A program made the translations under genes and the position numbers. From assembly GCA_900316625.1 (NCBI GenBank), contig ONDO01000007.1:24028-88027 (forward strand): a stretch of DNA of 64,000 nt, given 5' to 3'. This DNA comes from an uncultured Lachnospiraceae bacterium. GTDB lineage: Bacteria; Bacillota; Clostridia; Lachnospirales; Lachnospiraceae. Of this stretch, positions 49,777-59,084 are shown piece after piece. Positions within the stretch are counted from its first letter, which is position 1, and each line of letters begins with the position of its first letter. The notes under the pieces are model-generated. The model was not told where the DNA came from, made no database searches, and worked only from the letters and a program-made list of their open reading frames with translations.

Positions 49777-51351
49777 ATGGCAAAGCAGCCTGTTACAAAA
49801 GGTATTGAAAAAACAACCAGTATAAAGAAAGAGGAGAAGTTCATCAAGATTCCTGCCATAGATGAACTGCGTCAGGTATGTTCTGTCCGCGCAATGGAAC
49901 TCTATGGGAAGAAGTTCCCGGAGATTGTGGAAGCCAGAATGGACCGGGAACTCGATATGATCGATGAGCAGGGGACGGCCGACTTCTATCTGTCGGCACG
50001 TGAACTCTCCATATCAGCGAGAAAGCAGACCATACCGCTCTGTTTCCGTGGTCCCATTACCGGATCACTGGTCTCCTTCCTGGCACAGATCGCTTATATC
50101 AATCCGCTGCCTCCGCATTATTACTGCCCCAACTGTAATAGTTCGGACTTCCCGAGGAATCTTCAGAAGAGCCTGCATTGTGGTCTGGATCTGCCGGACA
50201 GAGTCTGCCCGGTCTGTGGTAAGCCCATGCGTAAGGATGGTTATGATCTTCCGGTGGAGATCGCTTTTGGAGCCAGAGGAGAGCATATGCCGGTTCTCTC
50301 TCTTGAGACTATTCCGGACTTCTTCACCAAGGCCATGCCGGAAGGTTACGAGAAGGAATATGATGAATTCGCTATCCTTGATTCCGATGTGATCGAAGGA
50401 GATGAGGAAGCGGATCGTTACTTTACGGAGAAAGAAGAGTCCCTTCTATTAGACCAGATGGAAGATAATCTGTATCATTCCATCGGTTGTACGGAACCGA
50501 ATATGCGTAAGGTACATATCGTAAAGAAGGGAGAGAAGAATGAACTGGTCCGCATCCTCTGCGTTCTTAGTCCGAATCTGGAATTCCTCTATTCTCTCAT
50601 GAAAGTGACACATATTGATCCTAGATTTGCTTTCTTCGGTGATCCTAAGACATTCGGCCTCTTCAAGGGAAGCGATTCCGTTGGACTCCCCAAGGATGTG
50701 CTAGGTTACAGCTATGGAACACTGGGGGTTCCCATCTATTCCTCGCCGAAACTTGAATCCCTACTTAATAATGTGACTCTGAACCGCTTTTCCGACCTGA
50801 TTCGTATGACCGGTCTATTCCTGGGTACCGGAACCTGGATTGAAAATGGTGATTACCTCCTGAGGGAGAAGATTGCATCTTATGATGACCTGATTGCCTC
50901 AAGGGATGATCTCTTCGAATGCCTGATGCGGCATGAATACACAGCAGAGCATGCCATCGATGTGTGCAAAGTGGTATGGAATGGCCATCATCTGACGGAG
51001 GCCATGGAGCAGGAGATGGAGATGAGGGGGATCCCTGATTTCGCTATCGAGTCCATCAAGTGCATCCGCACCCTCTATTCCAGGGCTCAGATTATCTATC
51101 AGAATGGTGTGGCATGGCAGGCTGCCTGGTATAAGACCTATTACCCCAGAGAATTCTATCGCACCTTCTTTGAGGTCTTTGCGACAGAAGAACAGATGCA
51201 GAATATCCGCAGGGGAAGACAGTATATAGAGGCCCTGCTTGATGAGACGGATCCGGATACCCTGAGGGATCTGGGAAAACCCAGCCGTCCGGAATACCGT
51301 ATCTATCTGACAGCGAGAGAGATGTATCTTAGAAATTATACGCTCATGTGA
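49777..51351 (+). CDS. PolC-derived protein lacking polymerase active site
   Basis: 524 residues that align by eye with the C-terminal half of PolC, the Gram-positive replicative polymerase. Residues 60-120 match the palm entry (FRGPITGSLVS) and INPLPPHYYCPNC; four Cys (117, 120, 144, 147) keep the zinc knuckle. Where PolC has its catalytic VPDIDLNFSGE, this protein has MPVLSLETIPD (171-181), so both Asp are lost. Residues 290-345 retain the DP/FG and GTLGVP region, and 350-465 match the SGLSHGT to HHPLLYY stretch (here TGLFLGTGTW, YYPREFY). There is no PHP or exonuclease domain. It cannot polymerise; a clamp-, DNA- or partner-binding role is inference. Confidence 0.75.
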   Translation: MAKQPVTKGIEKTTSIKKEEKFIKIPAIDELRQVCSVRAMELYGKKFPEIVEARMDRELDMIDEQGTADFYLSARELSISARKQTIPLCFRGPITGSLVSFLAQIAYINPLPPHYYCPNCNSSDFPRNLQKSLHCGLDLPDRVCPVCGKPMRKDGYDLPVEIAFGARGEHMPVLSLETIPDFFTKAMPEGYEKEYDEFAILDSDVIEGDEEADRYFTEKEESLLLDQMEDNLYHSIGCTEPNMRKVHIVKKGEKNELVRILCVLSPNLEFLYSLMKVTHIDPRFAFFGDPKTFGLFKGSDSVGLPKDVLGYSYGTLGVPIYSSPKLESLLNNVTLNRFSDLIRMTGLFLGTGTWIENGDYLLREKIASYDDLIASRDDLFECLMRHEYTAEHAIDVCKVVWNGHHLTEAMEQEMEMRGIPDFAIESIKCIRTLYSRAQIIYQNGVAWQAAWYKTYYPREFYRTFFEVFATEEQMQNIRRGRQYIEALLDETDPDTLRDLGKPSRPEYRIYLTAREMYLRNYTLM

Positions 51352-51427
51352 GAATGCTTTTGTGATGCAGCAAGGTGTGCTATCATGAAAAGCAACCAAG
51401 CTTATGTAACAGAATGGATGTTTATCA

Positions 51428-52399
51428 ATGCGAGAAGAAGAGTACTTAAAGCAGAATGCGATCATTAAGGAGGCAATCCACGCTGATCGCGAGGACCATA
51501 ATAAGGATAACTATGCGAAGGTGATCGGATCTGTCGGAGCAAGAATGCATGCTGACTCTTCCTTCCTCGTTCCTGTGGAATTCCGTAAGGGTGAGAAGGA
51601 ATCTATGCTGATCCGGATCCTGAATGGACAGGATGGCAGGAAGGCATTAGGTGTCTTCACCGATGGAGAAGAAGCGAAGAAGAAGAATCCCACTGACCTC
51701 TATGCAATGCCCATTGCAGAGATTCTCTCTTATTTCCTCGAAAATGAAGAGCTTGATGCAGTTCTGATCAATCCTTGGGGAGAGCCCTTCCCTCTGGTTC
51801 GTGAAGCGGTAAAGAATCTTCTTGATTATGAGAATAAGGTTTGCATGCCTTATAAGGGAATCAAGGTGAATATCGGAGATATCACCAATCTTTCATGCTC
51901 CGCGATCGTTAATTCCGCGGATCCTCTTTTTGCCGAGGGCGATGGTGTGGATCATGCCATCTATCAGAAGGCCGGTAACGACCTGATGAAGCTGCTTGAT
52001 TTGATCGGATCCTGTAAGATGGCAGAAGTGAAACTGACACCTGCCTTCAATCTTCCCCAGCGCTTCATCATGCATACCGTAGGACCGGTTTGGTCTGGCG
52101 ATGATGAAGAGAAGGATTGTGAGAATCTGAAGGCTTGTTATACCAACTGCCTGAATGAAGCGAAGAAGCATAAGCTTCGTTCGATCGCTTTCCCTGCAAT
52201 CTCCTGTGGTGCGTCCGGCTTCCCGATGGAACTCGGTGCCAAGGTTGCTGTAGAGGCTGTCCTCGAGTGGCTGACGAAGGAGAAGGACTATGCAATCACC
52301 GTTATCTTCGATCTGGTGGATCAGGCCAGCGCGGATGCTTATGTAGCTGTTCTTCCCAAAGCAGGGGATAGGGACAGCGTCGTAGCCCCTAGCAAATAG
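51428..52399 (+). CDS. SseB-like N-terminal domain fused to macrodomain
   Basis: 323 residues. Residues 1-135 resemble SseB (VIGSVGARMHADSSFLVPVEF, LGVFTDGEEA, AVLINPWGEPFPL). Residues 140-305 are a macrodomain: KVNIGDITNLSCSAIVNSAD, GDGVDHAIYQKAG and the phosphate loop PAISCGASGFP. Macrodomains bind ADP-ribose and often remove it from proteins, so a role in reversing ADP-ribosylation is possible. No ADP-ribosyltransferase is visible nearby. No strong ribosome site precedes the ATG. Confidence 0.8.
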   Translation: MREEEYLKQNAIIKEAIHADREDHNKDNYAKVIGSVGARMHADSSFLVPVEFRKGEKESMLIRILNGQDGRKALGVFTDGEEAKKKNPTDLYAMPIAEILSYFLENEELDAVLINPWGEPFPLVREAVKNLLDYENKVCMPYKGIKVNIGDITNLSCSAIVNSADPLFAEGDGVDHAIYQKAGNDLMKLLDLIGSCKMAEVKLTPAFNLPQRFIMHTVGPVWSGDDEEKDCENLKACYTNCLNEAKKHKLRSIAFPAISCGASGFPMELGAKVAVEAVLEWLTKEKDYAITVIFDLVDQASADAYVAVLPKAGDRDSVVAPSK

Positions 52400-52442
52400 T
52401 TCTTGCAATAATCACAGCGGTTTAATATAATTACCGTTGCGT

Positions 52443-52515
52443 GCTTCAATAGCTCAGTTGGTAGAGCACTTCACTCGTAATGAAGGGGTCGCCGGTTCAA
52501 GTCCGGCTTGAAGCT
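52443..52515 (+). tRNA. tRNA-Thr (CGT)
   Basis: Complete 73-nt cloverleaf. The acceptor GCTTCAA pairs with TTGAAGC, the anticodon stem CTTCA/TGAAG encloses the loop CTCGTAA (anticodon CGT), and the T arm is GCCGG-TTCAAGT-CCGGC. CCA is not encoded. It is the second threonine isoacceptor in the window. Confidence 0.96.
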
Positions 52516-52519
52516 CTTA

Positions 52520-52549
52520 TCCCTTGGGACATGTCCTGGGGGATTTTTT
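52520..52549 (+). terminator. Terminator after tRNA-Thr (CGT)
   Basis: TCCC with TTGGGAC pairs with GTCC-TGG-GGGA, including G-U pairs, followed by TTTTTT. The next 220 nt (52550-52769) are AT-rich and show nothing else I can support. Confidence 0.7.
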
Positions 52550-52769
52550 ATTGAATAAGAACAATTGCTTATCTTTTATTATCTATTCTGTGTTACGTTT
52601 CTTTTGCTACAGGGCTGTATTTATAAATAGTTTCTAATTTTTATGATTCCTTAATTTTTAGCATGGATTCTTTAGAAAAGCTTTCGTATTGCTTAATGGT
52701 ATTTCTATCCCCGGGATGCTAACCTACTTTCGTACTACAGATCTATGGTCACGAAGAGAGGGGGACCAC

Positions 52770-53654
52770 ATGAATTACGAGGAATTTAAAGCAAAGGTTT
52801 TAGACAGACTGAAGGAGGATTTTCCCGAGGGGGAGATTGTTGTTCGAAAGGTACTGAAGAACAATGATCAGTGTATGGAGGCACTGACCATCCGGGAAGG
52901 TGATGACAATATCTCGCCAACCCTTTATCTGGATCAGATCTATCCGGCAGTGGAAGCGGGACAGGAGTTCGAGGAAGCCTATTTGAATCTGAAGGAGGCC
53001 TATCGGCAGAACCGGGTAGAGGGGAGTGTTGATGTCTCATTTATAGAAGATTATCAAAATGTGAAAGACAATGTTATCTACGATCTCGTTAGTCTTGACA
53101 AGAATATGAAACTCTTAGAGGATGTCCCCTATGATACCTACCTGGATCTGGCCATCGTCTATCGTGTTCTTCTCAAGATTAATGATAAGGGAGGCTCCAC
53201 CATGCTGATCCATAACGAGCATCTGAAGATGTGGGGAATCTGTCAGGAAGAACTAAGGAAGGATGCCATTAAGAACACACCTCATCTTCTGCCTCCGGTG
53301 ATTGAGAATCTGAGTAATCTTTTGATGGGTATGGCAGAAGATATGGGACAGGGTGATGCAGAACTTCCTGAACTTCCTATGTATGTTCTTACGAATGAAA
53401 CCCATATGAATGGAGCAGGCTGCATTCTCTATCACGATGTCCTTAAGGATTTTGCAGATGAGATGGAAGAAGATCTCTACATTCTGCCATCATCGATCCA
53501 TGAGGTTCTCCTGGTGCCGGCGTCGGTTGGAACGGACCTGTCTGCCTTGTCAGAACTGGTGGAGGAAGTGAATGATAAAGAAGTGGAAGATGCCGAGATT
53601 CTCTCTGGCCATGCCTACTTCTATTCGAGACAGAAGGGACAGGTTTTATCTTAA
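52770..53654 (+). CDS. DUF5688 family protein
   Basis: 294 residues. MNYEEFKAKVLDRLKEDFPEG and the conserved ISPTLYLDQIYPAVEAGQEFEEA identify the DUF5688 family, common in Lachnospiraceae and of unknown function. The later ELPMYVLTNETHMNGAGCILY and LYILPSSIHEVLLVP fit the family. I choose ATG 52770 behind GAGAGGGGG; earlier starts have no ribosome site. There is no signal or membrane segment. Confidence 0.8.
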   Translation: MNYEEFKAKVLDRLKEDFPEGEIVVRKVLKNNDQCMEALTIREGDDNISPTLYLDQIYPAVEAGQEFEEAYLNLKEAYRQNRVEGSVDVSFIEDYQNVKDNVIYDLVSLDKNMKLLEDVPYDTYLDLAIVYRVLLKINDKGGSTMLIHNEHLKMWGICQEELRKDAIKNTPHLLPPVIENLSNLLMGMAEDMGQGDAELPELPMYVLTNETHMNGAGCILYHDVLKDFADEMEEDLYILPSSIHEVLLVPASVGTDLSALSELVEEVNDKEVEDAEILSGHAYFYSRQKGQVLS

Positions 53655-53700
53655 GAGAGAATTGCTCCATTCCATAATCGAAAATCGAAGATGTCTTAAC

Positions 53701-53729
53701 TTGAGTCAGATAGTGAATCTTGCTATAAT
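53701..53729 (+). promoter_or_regulatory. Promoter upstream of the small membrane protein and queH
   Basis: TTGAGT (53701-53706), 17 nt, TGC-TATAAT (hexamer 53724-53729), about 35 nt before the next start. Confidence 0.75.
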
Positions 53730-53770
53730 ATCAGTGCTTTGGCATTAAGAATAAGTTAGGAGATTTTGAC

Positions 53771-54115
53771 ATGACACAAGAAGTGAATTTCCGGAATAAG
53801 AAGTCGATCCTTGAAATCCTTAGAAAGGGTCGTATGCCCTACCTGTGTGCAGGAATCTACGCAGCACTCGTACTTGCCATGATTCTTGTCAGTGTCCTTG
53901 TATTAAAGGTAGCTATCGTACCTGTTTGCGTGATTGCAGTGCTTGAGGCAGTTCTCTTCGTTCTTCTGAAGAAGACACCCATCTATGTGCATGTTATTCT
54001 TGCAATCGTTCAGCTTGCTGTTGGTATGAAGGTTGGACTGATCGTATTTATGATTCTGATGGTGATTCTCTATGTGGGTGCTATGCTGCTTAGCATGGTT
54101 TTGAAGAGAGACTGA
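53771..54115 (+). CDS. Small membrane protein, unknown function
   Basis: 114 residues with three or four helices (about 22-46, 50-67, 70-88 and 90-110) and a basic N-terminus. No motif is recognised. TTAGGAG precedes the ATG. It is 5 nt before queH and shares its promoter. Confidence 0.6.
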   Translation: MTQEVNFRNKKSILEILRKGRMPYLCAGIYAALVLAMILVSVLVLKVAIVPVCVIAVLEAVLFVLLKKTPIYVHVILAIVQLAVGMKVGLIVFMILMVILYVGAMLLSMVLKRD

Positions 54116-54120
54116 TCCAT

Positions 54121-54774
54121 ATGATTCGTCGGAACTATCAGCGAGAGCTGGATGAAATCCTTCGGAATATTGAGGACGGACAGGCTGTGCCGAGGCTTCT
54201 TCTGCACAGCTGCTGTGCTCCTTGCAGCAGTTATGTTTTGGAATACTTATCCGAGTATTTTCACATAACTGACTTTTTTTATAATCCCAACATCTCTCCG
54301 GAGAAGGAATATCGTCATCGTGTGGAAGAGATGAAGCGCCTGATTCAGGAACTTCCCATGAAGCATCCTGTGGATTTCGTGGAAGGCCCTTATGAGCCGG
54401 CTCGCTACTATGACGAGGTGAAGGGATTAGAAGAAGAGCCCGAAGGTGGAGCCCGCTGCGAAGTATGCTTTCGCATGCGCCTCGAAGAAGCAGCGAAGAT
54501 TGCTGCTGAAGGAGGCTTTGACTATTTCACTACAACACTTACCATCAGCCCCATGAAGGATCCGGTATTACTGAATACCATTGGGGAAGAGATGGGTGAG
54601 CGATACGGAGTAAAGTACTTGGATTCTGAATTCCGTAAGAAGAATGGGTATAAGAGGTCAATCGAACTCTCCAGGGAGTATGATCTCTACCGACAGGATT
54701 TCTGTGGCTGCATCTTTTCTAAGCAGGAAGCAGAGAGAAGAAGAGAAAAAGAGAAAGAAAAAGAGAAACAGTAA
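54121..54774 (+). CDS. queH: Epoxyqueuosine reductase QueH
   Basis: 217 residues, DUF208 family. Cys motifs HSCCAPCSSYVLEYL at the N-terminus, RCEVCFRMRLEEAA in the middle and DFCGCIFS near the end carry the iron-sulfur cluster and catalytic metal. It performs the last step of queuosine formation in tRNA, reducing epoxyqueuosine. The C-terminal tail is a run of Arg/Lys/Glu codons. It precedes argH by 29 nt. Confidence 0.9.
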   Translation: MIRRNYQRELDEILRNIEDGQAVPRLLLHSCCAPCSSYVLEYLSEYFHITDFFYNPNISPEKEYRHRVEEMKRLIQELPMKHPVDFVEGPYEPARYYDEVKGLEEEPEGGARCEVCFRMRLEEAAKIAAEGGFDYFTTTLTISPMKDPVLLNTIGEEMGERYGVKYLDSEFRKKNGYKRSIELSREYDLYRQDFCGCIFSKQEAERRREKEKEKEKQ

Positions 54775-54803
54775 GATTTTAAGAAGAAAGACAGGAGATT
54801 GTA

Positions 54804-56204
54804 ATGGCACAGTTATGGGGTGGCAGATTTCAAAAAGCAACGGATGAGAAAGTGTATGCTTTCAATGCCAGTATTGGATTCGATCAACGTTTATTCCATG
54901 AGGACCTGCGTGGCAGCAGAGCGCATGTAAAGATGCTTGCAAAGCAGGGAATCTTAACGGAAGAGGAGCGGGATCAGATTCTTGTCGGACTCGATGGTAT
55001 CGAGAAGGACGTAGAAGAGGGAAAGCTTCTCATTACCTCCCAGTATGAAGATGTGCATTCTTTCGTAGAAGCGAACCTGATTGACCGGATTGGAGATGTC
55101 GGCAAGAAGCTCCACACCGGAAGATCGAGAAATGATCAGGTGGCACTGGATATGAGACTCTTTACCAGAAGTCGTGTGGAAGGAACGGACGGCTACTTAA
55201 GAGAGCTTCTTATTACCATCCAGAAGATAATGAAGGAGAACACCGATACCATTATGCCGGGATTTACCCATCTGCAGAAGGCTCAGCCGGTTTCTCTTGC
55301 ACATCATATGGGTGCATATTTTGAGATGTTTAAGCGGGATCGTCTTCGTATGGCGGATATTCGTGAGAGAATGAATTACTGTCCTTTAGGTTCCGGCGCA
55401 CTGGCTGGCACAACCTATCCTCTGGATCGTAACTTCACGGCAGAAGAACTCGGCTTTGATGGCCCGACAGCGAATTCCATGGATGGCGTCAGTGACAGAG
55501 ATTATCTGATTGAATATCTGTCCGCCTTGTCTATCATCATGATGCATCTGTCGAGATTCTCAGAAGAAGTCATCCTCTGGAATTCGAATGAGTACCAGTT
55601 TGTCGAGATCGACGATGCCTTCTCGACCGGATCTTCCATTATGCCTCAGAAGAAGAACCCCGATATCGCAGAACTTGTACGCGGTAAGACCGGAAGAGTC
55701 TATGGCGCGCTTATGTCGCTGCTTACCACGATGAAGGGGATTCCTCTTGCCTACAATAAGGATATGCAGGAAGATAAGGAGATGTCTTTCGATGCTATGG
55801 ATACTGTAGATCAGTGCCTGGATCTCTTTAATGGCATGCTTTCCACGATTACCTTTAAGAAGGATCGTATGAGAGACAGTGCAAGACATGGTTTTACCAA
55901 TGCAACGGATGCAGCAGATTACCTGGTGAAGCATGGGGTTCCCTTCCGTGATGCACATGGAATCGTGGGACAGATCGTGCTCTATGGTATTGAAGAGCAT
56001 AAGCCCATCGATGATATGTCTCTGGAGGAACTACACCGTTTCAGCCCTGTTTTCGAAGAGGATATCTATACCGCAATCTCCATGGAGACCTGTGTGGATA
56101 CCAGAAATACTGTTGGTGCACCCGGAAGAGAAGCCATGGCAGATGAGATTGAGAAGAACGAGCTCTATCTCATGCATGCTCCTGTATTAGGTCAATCTAT
56201 GTGA
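54804..56204 (+). CDS. argH: Argininosuccinate lyase
   Basis: 466 residues, fumarase/aspartase superfamily. LWGGRFQKATDEKVYAFNAS is the family start, HTGRSRNDQVALDMRL contains the substrate site, and the catalytic loop is GSSIMPQKKNPDIAEL. It cleaves argininosuccinate to arginine and fumarate. No other arginine gene is adjacent; argR lies 7 kb away. CAGGAGATTGTA precedes the ATG. Confidence 0.95.
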   Translation: MAQLWGGRFQKATDEKVYAFNASIGFDQRLFHEDLRGSRAHVKMLAKQGILTEEERDQILVGLDGIEKDVEEGKLLITSQYEDVHSFVEANLIDRIGDVGKKLHTGRSRNDQVALDMRLFTRSRVEGTDGYLRELLITIQKIMKENTDTIMPGFTHLQKAQPVSLAHHMGAYFEMFKRDRLRMADIRERMNYCPLGSGALAGTTYPLDRNFTAEELGFDGPTANSMDGVSDRDYLIEYLSALSIIMMHLSRFSEEVILWNSNEYQFVEIDDAFSTGSSIMPQKKNPDIAELVRGKTGRVYGALMSLLTTMKGIPLAYNKDMQEDKEMSFDAMDTVDQCLDLFNGMLSTITFKKDRMRDSARHGFTNATDAADYLVKHGVPFRDAHGIVGQIVLYGIEEHKPIDDMSLEELHRFSPVFEEDIYTAISMETCVDTRNTVGAPGREAMADEIEKNELYLMHAPVLGQSM

Positions 56205-56304
56205 CATATCGCTTTACCCTTTGAAAGTAACTAATGAGAAGAGGCAATTTGGCATCTTTTTTGGTAGTTTTCTATGAAAAAGAAATTACGCCTTGCTTTT
56301 TGGG

Positions 56305-56333
56305 ACGTAAACTTCTATGATATAGCACATAAA
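56305..56333 (+). promoter_or_regulatory. Possible asd promoter
   Basis: TTGCTT, 17 nt, TATGAT, near 56294-56322, in the 190-nt gap before asd. The -35 is weak; position is approximate. Confidence 0.3.
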
Positions 56334-56394
56334 GACACTTGTCCGCCACACAAAGACAGTGACGAGGACATGCAGGAATAGGAGAAAGAAGAAA

Positions 56395-57483
56395 ATGACG
56401 GAAAAATTAAGAGTTGGTATTCTGGGTGCCACCGGAATGGTTGGACAGAGATTCATTGCATTGTTAGAGAATCATCCCTGGTTCGAAGTAACGACAGTTG
56501 CAGCAAGTCCTTCTTCCGCAGGCAAGACTTATGCAGAGGCCGTAGAAGGCAGATGGAAGATGGATACTCCCATTCCTGAAGCTGTTAAGTCCCTCGTTAT
56601 GAAGAACGTCAACGAAGTTGAAGAAGTTGCAGCTGATGTAGACTTCGTCTTCTCCGCTGTGAATATGTCTAAGGATGAGATCAAGGCAATCGAGGAAGCT
56701 TACGCAAAGGCTGAGTGCCCGGTTGTATCGAATAACAGCGCACATCGCTGGACTCCCGATGTACCTATGGTAGTTCCTGAAGTGAATCCGGATCATATCA
56801 AGGTTATTGAGGATCAGAAGAAGAGACTTGGAACCAAGAGAGGTTTCATCGCGGTAAAGCCGAACTGCTCCATCCAGTCTTACAGCCCTGCAATCACCGC
56901 ATGGCTTGAGTTTGAACCTTATGAAGCAGTTGTCTCCACCTACCAGGCAATCTCTGGTGCAGGTAAGACCTTCAAGGATTGGCCGGAGATGGAAGGTAAT
57001 ATCATCCCCTTCATCTCCGGTGAGGAAGAGAAGTCAGAGCTCGAGCCCCTTCGTATCTGGGGTAAGGTTGAGGACGGCAAGATCGTTCCCGCCGACTTCA
57101 TCAAGATTACTGCTCAGTGCATCCGTGTTCCGATTCTCTATGGACACACAGCTACCTGCTTCATCAACTTCAGGAAGAAGCCGACCAAAGAACAGCTGAT
57201 CCAGAAGTTACGTGAATTCAAGGGCGCTCCTCAGGAACTCGATCTCCCGAGTGCTCCCAAGCATTTCATCCAGTACTTAGAAGACGATAATCGTCCTCAG
57301 GTACAGCTTGATGTGAACTACGAAAACGGTATGGGTGTTTCCATCGGTCGTCTGAGAGAAGATTCTCTCTTCGATTACAAGTTCGTAGGTCTCTCCCATA
57401 ACACCATTCGTGGTGCAGCAGGCGGTGGAGTTCTCTGTGCTGAACTTCTTACTGCAAAGGGCTATATCAGCAAGAAGAACTAA
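56395..57483 (+). CDS. asd: Aspartate-semialdehyde dehydrogenase
   Basis: 362 residues, of the archaeal/fungal-like class. The NADP site is VGILGATGMVGQRFI, the active Cys is in VKPNCSIQSYSPA, and GHTATCFINF contains the partner His. It reduces aspartyl phosphate to aspartate semialdehyde, feeding lysine, threonine and methionine. I choose ATG 56395 behind AGGAGAAAG; an upstream start would add 12 basic residues. Confidence 0.93.
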   Translation: MTEKLRVGILGATGMVGQRFIALLENHPWFEVTTVAASPSSAGKTYAEAVEGRWKMDTPIPEAVKSLVMKNVNEVEEVAADVDFVFSAVNMSKDEIKAIEEAYAKAECPVVSNNSAHRWTPDVPMVVPEVNPDHIKVIEDQKKRLGTKRGFIAVKPNCSIQSYSPAITAWLEFEPYEAVVSTYQAISGAGKTFKDWPEMEGNIIPFISGEEEKSELEPLRIWGKVEDGKIVPADFIKITAQCIRVPILYGHTATCFINFRKKPTKEQLIQKLREFKGAPQELDLPSAPKHFIQYLEDDNRPQVQLDVNYENGMGVSIGRLREDSLFDYKFVGLSHNTIRGAAGGGVLCAELLTAKGYISKKN

Positions 57484-57506
57484 CGAATTCGTAACTTTAT
57501 TATATG

Positions 57507-57548
57507 AAACCGTTCCTAAAACTATTCTTTAGGAACGGTTTTATTTAA
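57507..57548 (+). terminator. Terminator after asd
   Basis: AAACCGTTCCTAAA (57507-57520) pairs perfectly with TTTAGGAACGGTTT (57528-57541), followed by TATTT. Confidence 0.93.
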
Positions 57549-57698
57549 TTTATATTAAACTTTCTTGCAATGCTCTTTTGACGACAATATAATAGAAGAG
57601 CATGTGATGATATACGATGGTTTTCGTATATTTCCATTATTATCGGAAATAACCGGTAGGGTGCCGGTATGGATTTATTTTTAGAGGGGAATGGAGCA

Positions 57699-59063
57699 AT
57701 GAAAGTCGTCAGAAGCACAGAGAGAAAGCAGTTAGAGAAGCTTTACCTGGAGAATGGGAATCGCTTCCTGCTCCTGTATGGAACTGCCTATACGATGAAG
57801 GAGAGCCTGTTATCGGACTTCCTTTCGGATAAGGACTATTTCTATTACAGAAGCAGAAATGTCTCACCGGAGGAACAGAAGAGGGTCTTCCTGGAGAGCA
57901 TTGGAAAGCGTTTTGACTGTGATCTTAAGGATGCAGACTATGCGAAAGCCCTGGGACAGATCAGGAAGGCAGAAGGAAAGCATTTCGTTCTGGTGCTGGA
58001 TGAATTCCAGTATTTCCTCCGCAAGGATCAGGAGATCATGAAGGCACTGTCTGACCTTAAGGCTGGAAAACTGACCTCCTGCCCTGTCATGATCGTTCTT
58101 GCAGCATCTTCCCTGGCATGGACTGTGCGCGATTTCGACGAAGCTGCCGGGAAAGCAGTCGCAGCAATTGACGAGAGAATTAAGCTGAGTGACGTATCCT
58201 TCCTGGATGTTGTCCGAGCTTTCCCGCATTATTCTGTAGCGGATGCGGTTCGTACCTATGGAATCTTAGGTGGCGTTCCCGCATATCTGGATGCCTGGAG
58301 CGAGAGAGTGTCCGTTAAGGAAAATGTCATTCGTACCATGCTGACTCCGGATGGTCTGCTCTATCGTGCGGCAGAACATTATCTTACCGACGAACTTCGT
58401 GAACTGGGTGTCTACAATACCATCTTAGCATCCATGGCACGCGGTAATGAGAAACTGAATGATCTCTATCAGGATACGGGATATTCTCGTGCCAAGATCA
58501 GTGTCTATCTGAAGAATCTCTCTGAGTTCGATGCCATCACCAAAGTGGTTTCCTTTGAGACCGGCGGCTGGGACAATGCGAAGAAGGGAATCTATCGCAT
58601 CTCGAACCATTTCCTTCGCTTCTGGTTTACATTTATCTATCCAAACCTGTCAGAACTCGCGCTTATGACACCGGGGCGGTTCTATGACAGATTCATCGCT
58701 CCCGGTCTGGGAGCATATCTGCGTCCGACCTTCTCTTCGGTCTGCACAGAGTACTTAGAACTTATGAACCTGGTAGGCAAGACGCCAATCAAGCTGGTCC
58801 GTATGGGTACCTGGATCGGAAAGCAGGGCACCATTGATATCGTGGGTCAGAACGAGATTCGTGAGAACATCGTTGCTGTATGCAACTGGGACGATAAGCT
58901 TCTTACTTATGAGAGATACGAGCTCCTCCTCGAAAATATGGAGCAGGCCCGTATTAAGGCAAAGGTTATCTACCTCTTCTCTGCGACAGAGTTTGATTCC
59001 CGTCTTAAGATGTTAGAGAAGGAAGACTCCCATATCGTTCTTGTCGACATGAAGGAATTGTAA
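57699..59063 (+). CDS. Degenerate AAA-ATPase/DUF234 protein
   Basis: About 454 residues of the archaeal-type ATPase family. Where relatives have a Walker A of the GRRRVGKT type, this protein has YGTAYTMKES, so nucleotide binding is doubtful. Walker B remains (VLVLDEFQYFL). After a winged helix (YSRAKISVYLKNLSEFDAI) comes the DUF234 nuclease-like domain (about 320-454). Its usual E-x-K is replaced in ENIVAVCNWDD. Both enzymatic sites thus look lost. The start is uncertain: ATG 57699 has AGAGGGG, ATG 57669 adds ten residues. topB follows after 21 nt. Confidence 0.72.
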   Translation: MKVVRSTERKQLEKLYLENGNRFLLLYGTAYTMKESLLSDFLSDKDYFYYRSRNVSPEEQKRVFLESIGKRFDCDLKDADYAKALGQIRKAEGKHFVLVLDEFQYFLRKDQEIMKALSDLKAGKLTSCPVMIVLAASSLAWTVRDFDEAAGKAVAAIDERIKLSDVSFLDVVRAFPHYSVADAVRTYGILGGVPAYLDAWSERVSVKENVIRTMLTPDGLLYRAAEHYLTDELRELGVYNTILASMARGNEKLNDLYQDTGYSRAKISVYLKNLSEFDAITKVVSFETGGWDNAKKGIYRISNHFLRFWFTFIYPNLSELALMTPGRFYDRFIAPGLGAYLRPTFSSVCTEYLELMNLVGKTPIKLVRMGTWIGKQGTIDIVGQNEIRENIVAVCNWDDKLLTYERYELLLENMEQARIKAKVIYLFSATEFDSRLKMLEKEDSHIVLVDMKEL

Positions 59064-59084
59064 TTATTAAAGGAATTTTTAATT

